A DNA stretch of 64,000 bases, from NCBI GenBank assembly GCA_038501785.1, contig JBAMJR010000189.1, positions 4,548,501 through 4,612,500 of the forward strand, written 5' to 3'. Below, in pieces: positions 46,358 through 56,007 of this stretch. The position numbers and the translations under genes are program-made. The DNA comes from Myoxocephalus aenaeus. Taxonomy: Eukaryota; Chordata; Actinopteri; Perciformes; Cottidae. The notes beneath the pieces were generated by a model that was given only the letters and a program-made list of their open reading frames with translations, searched no databases and was not told where the DNA came from. Each line of letters opens with the position of its first letter. Positions within the stretch are counted from its first letter, which is position 1.

Positions 46358-47275
46358 ATAGCTAATTTTGAGCATAACTAAAGAATGCTAGCAAGTGGAT
46401 GGCTAGCATACACATCTTTGAAGAGGTGTACACACATACAAACATAATACTTTGCATAAAACCCCAAAAAGTTTTCTCAATTGGAAGAGAATATGTGTTC
46501 GGTAGTGACAATTCTTAAGGTTACATGCCGATTTTCAGACTTTGGAACACATTTATATCAAAAGTATGGGATTTAGCTACTAACCATTCAGGCATGAGGG
46601 ATAGGGATGCAGTGTCACTGCCTGGTCAAAAATGCAGGGGTGTGGCTAAAAACCAGACTGAGCCAATGGACTAAAACTCTTGTGTTTCGGTAGTGACATG
46701 AAAACTGGGGACATGATTTTTTGGGTATAGTTTTTCAATTTAAAAATTAAACCCACAATAAATCTAAATCTTACAACTTCTGTTTAAACTTAATCATAAA
46801 GATCTTTGAAATTACACCATTGAACAAAATCTAAAAATTGTTTTAAGTTTTATTTCCAGAGATTGAAATTTAGATGTCAGGGTTGGGGGGACAGCTACTT
46901 CCCAATCGAAAGTACCCTATAAATGATGATTTTGTATATATTTAACTTATCACTTAAATAGACCATAACACATTATTAGTAAATATCTATGTCCGAATAC
47001 TTAATTGTTTTGTTAAATAGTTTTTCTTGTTGGGGGACAGCACTTTGAACGGATTCGGTAGAATGGCCCATATAGCCCAACATCACAAATACAAGTTTAC
47101 CTCGGAGGGCTTTACAATCTGTACACATAACATCCCTGTCCCGGGACCTCACATCGGATCAGGAAAAACTCCCCCCAAATAAAGATAGTAAAAACCCTTA
47201 CGCAGGGAAAAAAGGGGAAGAAACCTTCAGGAGAGCAACAGAGGAGGATCACTCTCCCCGGATGAAAAAATGAAA

Positions 47276-47400
47276 AATGAAAATCGTTTTTTATTGTCAT
47301 AGTACATACATACATACATGAAATTTGTCCTCTGCATTTAACCCATCCTTAATATCTTAAGGAGCAGTGGGCTGCCCTGAGCGGCGCCCGGGGAGCCAGT
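47276..47400 (-). repeat. Dispersed repeat (SINE-like tail)
   Basis: TTTATTGTCATAGTACATAC starts it and AATTTGTCCTCTGCATTTAA...GGAGCAGTGGGCTGCC follows. The latter resembles the inverse of the tail of the SINE at 15390-15610. Confidence 0.55.
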
Positions 47401-47714
47401 GCGCCGTTTTGAGTTTCGCCGGCTCCTCCCCCTGCTCTCCCCCTCCCTTCCTGCTTCACTCACAACCCGGAAACGAGAGTAAACAACACGTATTTTCTGC
47501 AGCTCTCCGTTGCGTGGCCGTTACGTGAAACAGTAAGTCATTTAAATTAATAACAATGACCTGAAATGTGCTGAGAATAAGTGCTGACATGTTGTTATTC
47601 ACTTGAAAGCTGTAAAGTTAGTCGTGTTTCTTCAGTGTTGTTTAAGCTAAGTTTGAATCACGTGAACGTGCATACACGTGCACGTGCTGAGTAACGTTAC
47701 TTCAAGGTTCATGT

Positions 47715-47962
47715 TTTAACAGTAGTAATGGTAGTAGTTTATAGTAGTAGTAGTAGTTTATAGTAGTAGTAGTTTATAATAGTAGTAGTTTAAAGTTGTA
47801 GTAGTAGTAGTAGTTTATAATAGTAGTAGTTTATAATAGTAGTAGTTTATAATAGTAGTAGTTTACAGTAGTAGTAGTAGTAGTAGTAGTAGTTTATATT
47901 AGTATTAGTTTATAATATTAGTAGTTTATAATAGTAGTAGTTTACAGTAGTAGTAGTTTACA
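47715..47962 (+). repeat. TAGTAGTAGTTTATAA tandem repeat
   Basis: Units of (TAG)n followed by TTTATAA or TTTACAG, about 250 bases, in the first putative intron of the unassigned region. Confidence 0.9.
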
Positions 47963-48927
47963 GTCATGTACATTAACTGCTCCACATGTATGTGACAGAA
48001 AGAGTTACTAATGAGGTACTAGTTATTTAGCAGATTAAGGTTATCATACAACACATACTCAACTAATATACAGGACTCATACTTGTTAAAGAGTATTTAC
48101 ATTATTTACACCATGTCATATCATTTGTTTTACTGATGTACAAGATCTGTAAAAAATCAGAGAACACCAGAATATGATAGAGTTGTTTATTACATAATAA
48201 TCATATGCCACATGTCTGTTTGGGATTCAGGAGGCGTTTCTTGATGAGACTCTTCACTCTTCAGAGATGTGGGACAGCAGGAGGATGACTCTGCATCTTC
48301 ATGTGAAGAAACACCGTGCTGCAGGGACCAAGAGGCTCAACCTTCAGCTCCAGAAGAAAAACCTCCAGCTCCAGAAGAACAACCTCCACCTCCACACAAA
48401 CCCCTCCTGCTCCTGCTGAAGCCAGGGTGGGTCTGTGTCCTATTTGTTCTGACAGGAAGATGTACACGCTGTCGTACACTTCCATCATACCAGTGGGGAT
48501 GTGAGTCCTACAAGCCCAAATACAAGATGTGTATTTAATGACATTGTAATTCTAGTCTGTTTGCATCAGTGATGGAGATGAAGATGAAGAGGGTGATGCT
48601 GAGTATCTCTCCTTGCAGGCAGCATGTGCAGAGCTGTGAGTAAACATGTGTTGTCTTTTATTTCTTTGTTTCTAGCTGAAGATTCTGTCGACCGACATCA
48701 CTGGACCGTGAGCTCTTCTCCCACATGAAGCATGACTTCATCATCCCGTCTCATGTTGACGTGTTCTGGTCATGTGTGTGTTCTGGAGTTCTACTTCTCG
48801 TGACTATGACTTGATCCCAGCCGTGATGAGGGTACGTATCAGTCTTTACCTTATGCTCCTTTTCCTTTAGGTAATAACAGATATACATGTGAAACTTTCT
48901 GCCTTCACTAACAGTAGTTTGTGTATT

Positions 48928-49065
48928 CAGAATCAGTCAGAATCAGAACCATTTATTTGCCAGGTGTGTTTTACACATATGAAGAATTCGTCTTGGAAGG
49001 TGGTGCGTACATTAGACCAACAACAACAATCAACACAGTGCAATAGAAACATATTACATTTACAA
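48928..49065 (+). repeat. Dispersed repeat fragment
   Basis: AGAATCAGTCAGAATCAGAA and ATTTATTTGCCAGGTGTGTT mark a repeat start similar to the one at 3510. Confidence 0.45.
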
Positions 49066-50129
49066 TAGAATATCAAACATAAAATAAAGAGAAACAGATA
49101 GCAGTACTGTAAACAAGTGTACTGTAGGTGTGAGTGTTAAAGTGACGTGTATTTAAATGTAAAGTATTGTCAAAATATAAACAAAGTGTGTTTCTGTTGC
49201 ACTCAGGGTTCACAAGTAGATGGTAAATGAATCATAATGTCTATTCATTGAAACAGTGTCATATTCACTGTGCTTATTAGTTATAAAACATTAATTGATT
49301 CTTTTTTGTGATCCTTCTCTCCCTGCAGCCTCTGCTTTGCCGTCTGTAAAGAGACCAGAGACCTGAGCCGGTTCCCCAGCAGCTCCTGTGTCTGATGCCA
49401 GAAGGAGCAGCTCATCCGTCACAGTGCCTGGTATTTATTATTTTACCTGTATTTGCATCCTCAAAATATCCATATGTAGTGTCCATCAAAACGGTTCATT
49501 CTTTAAAATATTCATAGTTGTAAGTGAGATACTGGTGCTCTGTGTTCAGGAGGCAGCATCCAGCGTTCAGCTCGCTGAGTGTCACAGACATCATGTTACA
49601 TTGTTGCTTCATCTTACTGTCAATAACAACAACAACATGTTCAATGTTCTCTGTGGAGTCAGAGGCCCTCCTGGTTCCTCCTGAGACGTCTGCAGAGCCG
49701 GTCAACTGAACAAAGAGATCAAAGTCAGTTTTTTAATGTTCTTCATTTGGTTGTGTTCATTTTAAAAAGATGACATCAAGTCACACACAATCATACTAAT
49801 TGTCTTTGTCTTTATTCTCGTCTAGCTGAGCCGTCATGTCCTCACAGCTTCCTGCTTCCACCACGTCAGCATGGACCGGTTCACAGCAGCAGAGGATCCT
49901 GATGAAGACAAAGCAACAACAGCATATATAAATTATTATATTTGTTTACATTTAGTGTTGTGTTTGTGTGACTGTGGACTCTGTGTTCAATATTTACTGT
50001 CATGTTGTGGTTAATAAATATATTTCATGGACTAATGTCTACAAGTCTTATTAATATGTGAACCATTAACAGTAAAGAAATATGTAATTGAAGTAATTGT
50101 AATTAACATGTTCATAAGTCAAGTGTGTG

Positions 50130-50142
50130 TGTATATGTGTAT

Positions 50143-50176
<34 letters not shown>

Positions 50177-50186
50177 GTGTGTGTGG

Positions 50187-50223
<37 letters not shown>
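50130..50223 (+). repeat. Mixed (TA)n/(GT)n microsatellite
   Basis: Alternating TATATA and GTGTGT stretches. The minus-strand open frame across it is an artefact. Confidence 0.92.
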
Positions 50224-50227
<4 letters not shown>

Positions 50228-50455
50228 CTGTCTGCCACTACAATAGTGACAGTCAGTAAACTTATTACAGTACACTTTTATTAATTCATAATTAGTTCTT
50301 CATCATTGATGTGTGGCTTTGCCCAAAACGACTCAAGAATAGAACAAAACAGGAGAATATTTGAGTCTCAGATGCTGAAAACAGGGATTTTCATCCCCTC
50401 CGACAGGCTTTAATAATGCTACAATCTCATTGGCTGTCAGTGAACACCAGCTATA

Positions 50456-50545
50456 CACGACTTGCCCCCGCCGGGGGACTGGGGATTGAACCGGCTACCT
50501 TGTGGTTGCGGGACGACCACTCATCCCCCTGAGCTACAGCTGATG
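50456..50545 (-). mobile_element. tRNA-like SINE head
   Basis: On the minus strand GTAGCTCAGGGGGATGAGTG is a good A-box region and GGTTCAATCCCC a B box, separated by about 30 bases. It lies directly against the Rex1 3' UTR start at 50546. It is a SINE promoter fragment rather than a working tRNA: the acceptor stem does not pair. Confidence 0.6.
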
Positions 50546-51172
50546 GACAGAAGGAATAGATGTCATGTGGCCAGAATGAATAACGTAACGGAGTTACAGC
50601 ACATTCAATGAATGACAGAAAGTATTCATATAATGGTAGTAGTAGGCATGGTCCACGATCTAGATAACCACGATCCATGTCAGCAGAAAGAGATAGAGAG
50701 GACGGGCATCAGCAGGGCCATGGCAGCAGGCAGGACTGGCTCCAGACACAGCAACGATCCATGGCAGCAGAAAGAACTGGTTCCAGACAGCCACAATCCA
50801 TGGAAAGTTAGTAATGTGCATTGAAGAGACAATTTATTATTCGATAACCATGATCCATAAAGCAAAAGGAGGTAGAGAGGAGGGAGGGAGGGGGCATCAG
50901 CAGGGCCATGACAGCAGGCAGGACCGGTTCCAGGCAGCCATGAATCCATGGAAAAAGAAAGTAGAGTTAGTAATGTGCATTGAAGAGACAATAATTTATC
51001 CAGAAGGAGAGAAAGAAGAGGAGAAGAGGAGGAGTGAAAGAGGAAGAGAGGAAGAGAAGAGGTGCTCAGTGTATCCTAAGATGTGCCCCAGCAGTCTAGG
51101 CCTATAGCAGCATATCTAGGGGCTGGACCAGGGCAAACCTGAGCCAGCCCTAACTATAAGCCTGAAACAGCC

Positions 51173-52605
51173 CTAACTATAAGCGCTATCAAAGAGGAAA
51201 GTCTTAAGCCTACTCTTAAATGAGGTGACCGTTCCTGCCCCCCGGACTGAAAGTGGAAGCTGATTCCACAGAAGAGGAGCCCGATAACTGAAAGCTCTAG
51301 CCCCCAACCTACTTTTTAAGACTCTGGGAACCACAAGTAACCCTTCATTCAGTGAGCATAACGCTCTAGTGGGGTAATAGGGCACTATACGCTCCTTAAG
51401 ATATGATGGTGCATCACCAGTTAAGGCTTTATAGGTGAGGAGAAGGATTTTAAATATGATTCTCGATCTTACAGGAAGCCAGTGGAGAGCAGCGAGTACA
51501 GGAGTAATGTAATCTCTCTTCCGCGTCCTCGTTAGTACACGAGCTGCAGCATTCTGGATCAACTGGAGAGACCCAAGGGACTTACCGGAGCAGCCTGCTA
51601 ATAAGGAGTTACAGTAATCCAGTCTCGAAGTAACAAATGCGTGGATCAATGTTTCTGCATCACTTTGAGACAGGATGTGCCGGATTTTTGAGATGTTCCG
51701 TAGATGAAAAAAGGAAGTCCTTTAGATCTGTTTCACGTGGGAGCCAAAGGACAGGTCCTGGTAAAATATAACTCAGATTCCTTACAGTGGTGGTGGATGC
51801 CAGAGCAATGCCATCCAGAGAAACTATATCATCAGATAATTGATTTCTGGAGGTGTTCTGGGCCGAGTAAAATAACGTCAGTCTTGTCCGAGTTCAGCAG
51901 CAGGAAGTTGCAGGTCATCCAGGTTTTGATGTCTTTAAGACATGCTTGAAGTTTAGCGACCTGGTGGATTTCATCTGGCTTGATCGACAGATATAGTTGA
52001 GTATCATCGGCATAGCAGTGAAAGTTTAAGGAGTGTTTTCTGATAATATTGCCTAAAGGAAGCATATATAAGGTGAATAAAATTGGTCCAAGCACAGAAC
52101 CTTGTGGAACTCCATGACAAACGGCGGTGGTCATCGAGGCCTCATCGTTTACAAATACAAACTGAGATCGATCTGATAAATACGACTTAAACCAGCTTAA
52201 TGCTGAAACTTTAATACCAATCGACTGGTCTAGTCTCTGTAATAAGATGTCATGGTCAATGGTGTTGAATGTTGCACTAAGGTCTAACAAGACAAGTACA
52301 GAGACAAGTCCCCTATCTGAATCAACTAGAAGGTCATTAGTAATTGTCACCAGTGCTGTCTCTGTGCTATGATTCTTTCTAAATCCTGACTGAAACTTCT
52401 CAAATAAGCTATTGTTATGTAAAAAGTAACACAACTGATTTGCGACTACCTTCTCCAGTATCTTAGAGAGGAAGGGAAGATTAGAGATAGGTCTGTAGTT
52501 AGCCAACACCTCTGGATCGAGACTGGGCTTCTTAAGAAGAGGTTTAATTACAGCTACTTTAAAAGACTGTGGTACATGACCTATTAGTAAAGACCCATTG
52601 ATCAT
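51173..52605 (-). pseudogene. Rex1-like reverse transcriptase
   Basis: 51832-52605 carries the fingers and palm: IKPLLKKPSLDPEVLANYRP, FQSGFRKNHSTETALV, LLDLSATFNTIDHDIL, GVPQGSVLGPILFTLYMLPL and CYADDTQLYLSI. Note SATFNTIDH, where the family normally has an Asp in place of the Asn, a likely lesion in a catalytic block. 51173-51649 holds the C-terminal region. The two frames are not continuous. Confidence 0.85.
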
Positions 52606-53844
52606 ATCTAGTAGAGAGGTGCTAATTAAAGGTAAAAACTTCCTTAAACAGCTTAGTCGGAACAGGGTCCAGGAGACAGGTAGAAGATTTAGAAGATTTA
52701 GAAGTAGAAACCATTGAAAACAGTTGGTCGAGGTTGATGGTCAAAAATCTATCCAGACACACAACAGGGCCCACAGCCTCCTCCATGGCCATCCCACCTG
52801 AGGATGGACCGGCAGTAGTCGAGGGCAGGAGATCACCGATCCTGTCTCTAATAGCCAGAATCTTACCATTGAAGAAATTCATGAAGTCATTACTACTAAG
52901 GTCTATAGAAATACACAGATCCACTGAGCTATGACTCTCAGCCAGCCTGGCCACAGTGCTAAAGAGAAACCTAGGGTTATTCTTGTTTTTCTCTATTAGT
53001 GATGAGTAGTAGGCTCCTCTGGCATTACGGAGGGCCTTCTTATATGTTCTCAGACTATCCCACCAAACCAATTGGGACTCCTCCAGACCGTTGGAACGCC
53101 ATATGCCCTCAAGCTTCCGTGATGCTTGCTTCAATATGCGGGTCTGAGGGTTATACCATGGAGCGAGCCTCTTTTTTAGAGGGGCTATGAAGTCCAGTGT
53201 CACTCTCAATGAGCCAGTAGCACCATCGACGAACTGATCAATCTGGGAGGGAGTAAAGTTAGCACAGGAGTTAGACATCTGGTGTAAAAACGCTTGCCTA
53301 ACTCTGTACAATCCGGTAGTATAAACTCAAAAGTTATAAGGCAATGGTCTGATAAAAGAGGGTTCTGTGGAAACACTACTAAATGCTCCACGTAAATGCC
53401 ATATGTAAGAACAAGGTCGAGGGTGTGGTTAAAGCAGTGAGTCGGTTCCTGTACTCTCTGACAGAAGCCAATCGAATCCTTCAACGAGTTAAATGCAACA
53501 CTAAGGCTATCATTGCCGACATCCACATGAATATTAGTGCTGTCATATTAGCGCGTTATTAACGGCGTTAACGCAAACCAATTTTAACGCCGTCAATTTT
53601 ATTAACGGCATTAACGCATTTTAATTTTTCAATGTTTTTCTCGCGAGCACCACGCCGGATGTAGCTCAACCGGAAGCAAAACAATAGGCACGCCGTTTGG
53701 GCTTGGAAGCTAGGCTAACGTTACGGTTTGAAATGAATGAATGGTGAGCGCGATACGGCAAAATGAATGATAAGACGCTAATGAACAAAAGAAGAAACAC
53801 ACACCACAACGAAGAACAAACTTATTGCAGCCATAGCTAAATGG

Positions 53845-54159
53845 GTGGCTACTGCGTGTAGGCCTGTCAACGTTGTGGAGGACGAGGGTCTAGCTGATAT
53901 AATACGCATCGCATCCAACGACAGGACCTACGAATTGCCTTCGAGACCCACCATTACAAGCCACGTTCAGAAGTTGCACGAAACTGAGAAGGCTAAGGTA
54001 CAGCAGGCATTGGAGAAGACAAAAGCAGTCGCGCTCACTGGTGATTACTGGACGTCCCTCAGTAATCACAACTACCTCGGGGTCACAGCCCATTTCTTTG
54101 ACTGCTATGTTCACAGCTCTCTCTCTCTCTCTCGTTTACCTGAAATGTGCACTTTATAA
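53845..54159 (+). pseudogene. hAT (ZBED-like) transposase fragment
   Basis: About 90 codons. ALTGDYWTSLSNHNYLGVTA matches the conserved N-terminal catalytic-region pattern of hAT transposases (DxWTS...YLGVTAHF), and SRPTITSHVQKLHE precedes it. The BED zinc finger upstream and the C-terminal dimerisation region are missing. It ends in CT-rich repeat sequence from about 54117. Not functional. Confidence 0.82.
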
Positions 54160-54432
54160 TTTTATTTTGTAAACCCTTTTTTATTTTGTAAACCCTTGTT
54201 TACCTGAAATGTGCACTTTATAATTTTATTTTGTAAACCCTTTTTTTATTTTGTAAACCCTTGTTTACCTGAAATGTGCACTTTATAATTTTATTTTGTA
54301 TCGCCCTGTTTGGCAGTTTTTCAATAAAATAAAACATTTGCATAAAGCAAGCCAATCCACCTTTTCATGTTGATAAAAGCATTAAAATGCAAAAAAAAAA
54401 AAAGTGATTAATTGCGATTAATCGAGAGTTAA

Positions 54433-54525
54433 ACGATTAAAATATTTAGTCGAGATTAATCGCATTTATGTCATAGTTACTATGACATAAATGCGATTAA
54501 TCGCGATTAAATATTTTAATCGTTT
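54433..54525. repeat. Near-perfect palindrome at the hAT right end
   Basis: CGATTAAAATATTTAGTCGA runs inward to ATTTATGTCATAGTTA, then CTATGACATAAATGCGATTA returns outward to the terminus. Two terminal segments of the element are therefore joined head to head, with a predicted stem of over 40 bases. Confidence 0.85.
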
Positions 54526-55190
54526 GACAGCACTAATGAATATTAAAATCTCCTACAATAATAACCTTATCAGTCTTAAGGACCAAACTTGACAAAAACT
54601 CAGAAATAAATTCTGAATACGTACCTGGTTCCCGGTACACCACAACAAACAGAATCGGCTGTACAGTTTTCCAGGTTGGATGTGAAAGACTAAGAACAAG
54701 GCTTTCAAATGAGTTGTAGTTCAATCCAGGTTTAGGACCCATTAACAGACCCGAGTCAAAGATGGCAGCTACTCCACCTCCTCGGCCGGTGCCTTGAGGA
54801 ATGTGAGTATTAATATGACTTGGAGTAGATTAATTTAGGCTGACATATTCCTCACGTCTCAGCCAGGTTTCAGTAAGACAGAACACATCAATATGATTGT
54901 CAGATATTAATTCATTTACTAATACAGCTTTAGAAGACAAAGATCTAATATTTAGGAGTCCACATTTAATTCTCCTATCGTGTTGCACTATTGCAATAGT
55001 GGTGTTAACCTTTATGAGGTTATTTTCTATAACTCCTCTTCTGGTTACTTTTGATTTAATTAATTTCAGTGGCCGTGGGACAGCCACAGTCTCTATAGAG
55101 TTAAAGGTGGGCAGCTGCCCTAAAGAAAATGCAGGGAATGCAGAGAAGGGTGTAAGACTACAACTCCTGGTCTGTCATGCATGAAGTCGA

Positions 55191-55420
55191 CCAATAAACT
55201 TGGTCATATTTGCAGAAAGGAGATCCGCTCCATCCGAAGTGGGATGAATGCCATCACCCCTAATCAGACCTGGGTTTCCCCGGAAAGACCGCCCGTTATC
55301 TACGAACCAACGGTGGAAAGTTGACATGCGGCTATACATCTGTCACCGTGTTTGGGAGCGGGCCAGAGAAAACTACGGAGTCCTTTGTTTTGGCGTAAGC
55401 ACATACCGACTCCACGTTGT
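55191..55420. other. Short unassigned spacer
   Basis: GC-containing sequence between the Rex1 5' end and an L1 3' tail. It may still be Rex1 5' region (ATCCGCTCCATCCGAAGTGG). No gene seen. Confidence 0.35.
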
Positions 55421-55605
55421 GTGTACACACACACACCCCTAACAATACATAGGGGGGTGTGTGTGTGTGTGTATATATATAGTTATTTTTTTCTTTTATT
55501 TGTATGACTATGTGCATTTGTATCTTTATATACATGTATTGTGCACACCTTTTCTATATATGCCTATCTAGAAAATCAATAAAAATGTGATCAAAAAAAA
55601 GTTAA
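55420..55605 (+). mobile_element. L1-like 3' UTR tail
   Basis: After a GTGT run, ATGACTATGTGCATTTGTAT and ATGCCTATCTAGAAAATCAATAAA match the L1 3' end at about 43186-43285. It ends in an A-rich tail near 55603. Confidence 0.75.
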
Positions 55606-56007
55606 GTGTATCTACTACAGTGTAGTACTGTTACAAGTATCAGAAGTACTCTAGTGCATTCAGAATAATATCTTTTATTCATAAAAAGGATTAGCTGACA
55701 AAGAAATGGTATGCTGACTAATTCAAAAGTCTCTTCATAGTCCACAGTAAATATACTTGATGTCCTCATATTTCTGGACAGGTTTAGTAGTCACGTTGTT
55801 TATTTGTATCATCCGACTGGTCAGATACAAACTGTCCACATACTTTTGGTCGTTTACTGTAAAACTAACGTGTTGATTGGTAGAAAAAAAACTTCTATTG
55901 GAAAAGTGTCATTTTAACTTTGAAAAAAGCTGAAATGAGGCCGAACGTTGTGAGTGCAGAGATGATGCAGGCAGCGACGTCATCTTCATTAACGTTCTCA
56001 CAGTTCA

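Larger units (their letters stand above)
45401..47070. mobile_element. DNA element with 29-bp TIRs, TATA duplication and repeated GTCACTACCGAAA motif
   Basis: Left end TGGGCCATTCTACCGAATTG; right end, inverted, TGGGCCATTCTACCGAATCC. About 29 bases match with two mismatches. The flanking TATA occurs once in intact Rex1 tails and twice here, so the target duplication is 4 bp (or a shorter part of it). The interior has seven copies of the 13-base word GTCACTACCGAAA or its complement, four of them in a palindromic cluster at 46278-46357. One minus-strand open frame (45908-46147) encodes a basic protein. No catalytic transposase domain is visible, so the copy is probably non-autonomous. I cannot place the superfamily. 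Confidence 0.8.
45378..47275 (-). mobile_element. Rex1 3' UTR fragment split by a DNA element
   Basis: TTCAATTCAGTTTATTTTATA at 45380-45400 and TATAGCCCAACATCACAAAT from 47071 are the two halves of a Rex1 tail seen intact at 10197. The DNA element 45401-47070 interrupts it, with TATA on both sides. Confidence 0.85.
47400..50040 (+). other. Unassigned exon-like region, possibly a non-coding or decayed multi-exon gene
   Basis: Several segments look like exons: a GC-rich first block ending at a donor (GAAACAG|TAAGTC near 47533), a segment from about 48231 to 48499 (acceptor GGGATTCAG, donor GGAT|GTGAGT), a short block after TGCATCAG (about 48568-48620), a block after TTTCTAG (48677-48829), one from 49328, and a last block from about 49828 with AATAAA at 50024. 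One frame of the second block reads LCPICSDRKMYTLSYTSIIP. I could not assemble a continuous protein or recognise a family. It may be a lncRNA, a degenerate gene or a transposon-derived gene. Confidence 0.3.
53535..54535. mobile_element. hAT element in the Rex1 endonuclease, perfect 8-bp TSD
   Basis: Left terminus TAGTGCTGTCATATTAGCGC, right terminus CGTTTGACAGCACTA. The duplication ATGAATAT lies at 53527-53534 and 54536-54543. A transposase fragment is encoded at about 53840-54115. The right end carries a self-palindrome at 54433-54525. Length 1001 bases, so it is internally deleted. Confidence 0.9.
52622..55087 (-). pseudogene. Rex1-like endonuclease and linker region, interrupted
   Basis: Four minus-strand frames in order: 54830-55087, 54533-54742, 53206-53526 and 52622-53311. 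They read as an AP-endonuclease followed by the linker to reverse transcriptase (WYNPQTRILKQASRKLEGIW). The hAT at 53535-54535 falls between NFDGNIH-type and VGNDSLSVAF blocks. Internal stops and shifts confirm decay. Confidence 0.8.
50546..55190 (-). mobile_element. Long Rex1/Babar-like LINE, split by a hAT
   Basis: Minus orientation. The 3' UTR is 50546-51172. The reverse transcriptase is 51173-52605 in two frames, because a small lesion near 51700-51850 removes part of the frame. The endonuclease and linker lie in 52622-53526 and resume at 54536-55087. The endonuclease shows RIKCGLLNIRSLSSK, DVFCLTETWL, KVIIVGDFNIH and SDHCLITFEF. The last bases of the usual tail (TATAGCCCAACATC) are missing at 50546. 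One hAT interrupts the endonuclease (53535-54535). It is the most complete Rex1 in the window, but not functional. Confidence 0.87.

Noticed and set aside
48269..48538. 89-residue Pro-rich protein as a stand-alone gene
   Set aside because: It reads through a likely splice donor at about 48499 and the Pro-rich part is a short AGCTCCAGAAGAA repeat; it is treated as part of the unassigned exon-like region.
50478..50545. Functional tRNA gene on the minus strand
   Set aside because: A and B boxes are present but there is no matching acceptor stem; it is interpreted as a SINE head.
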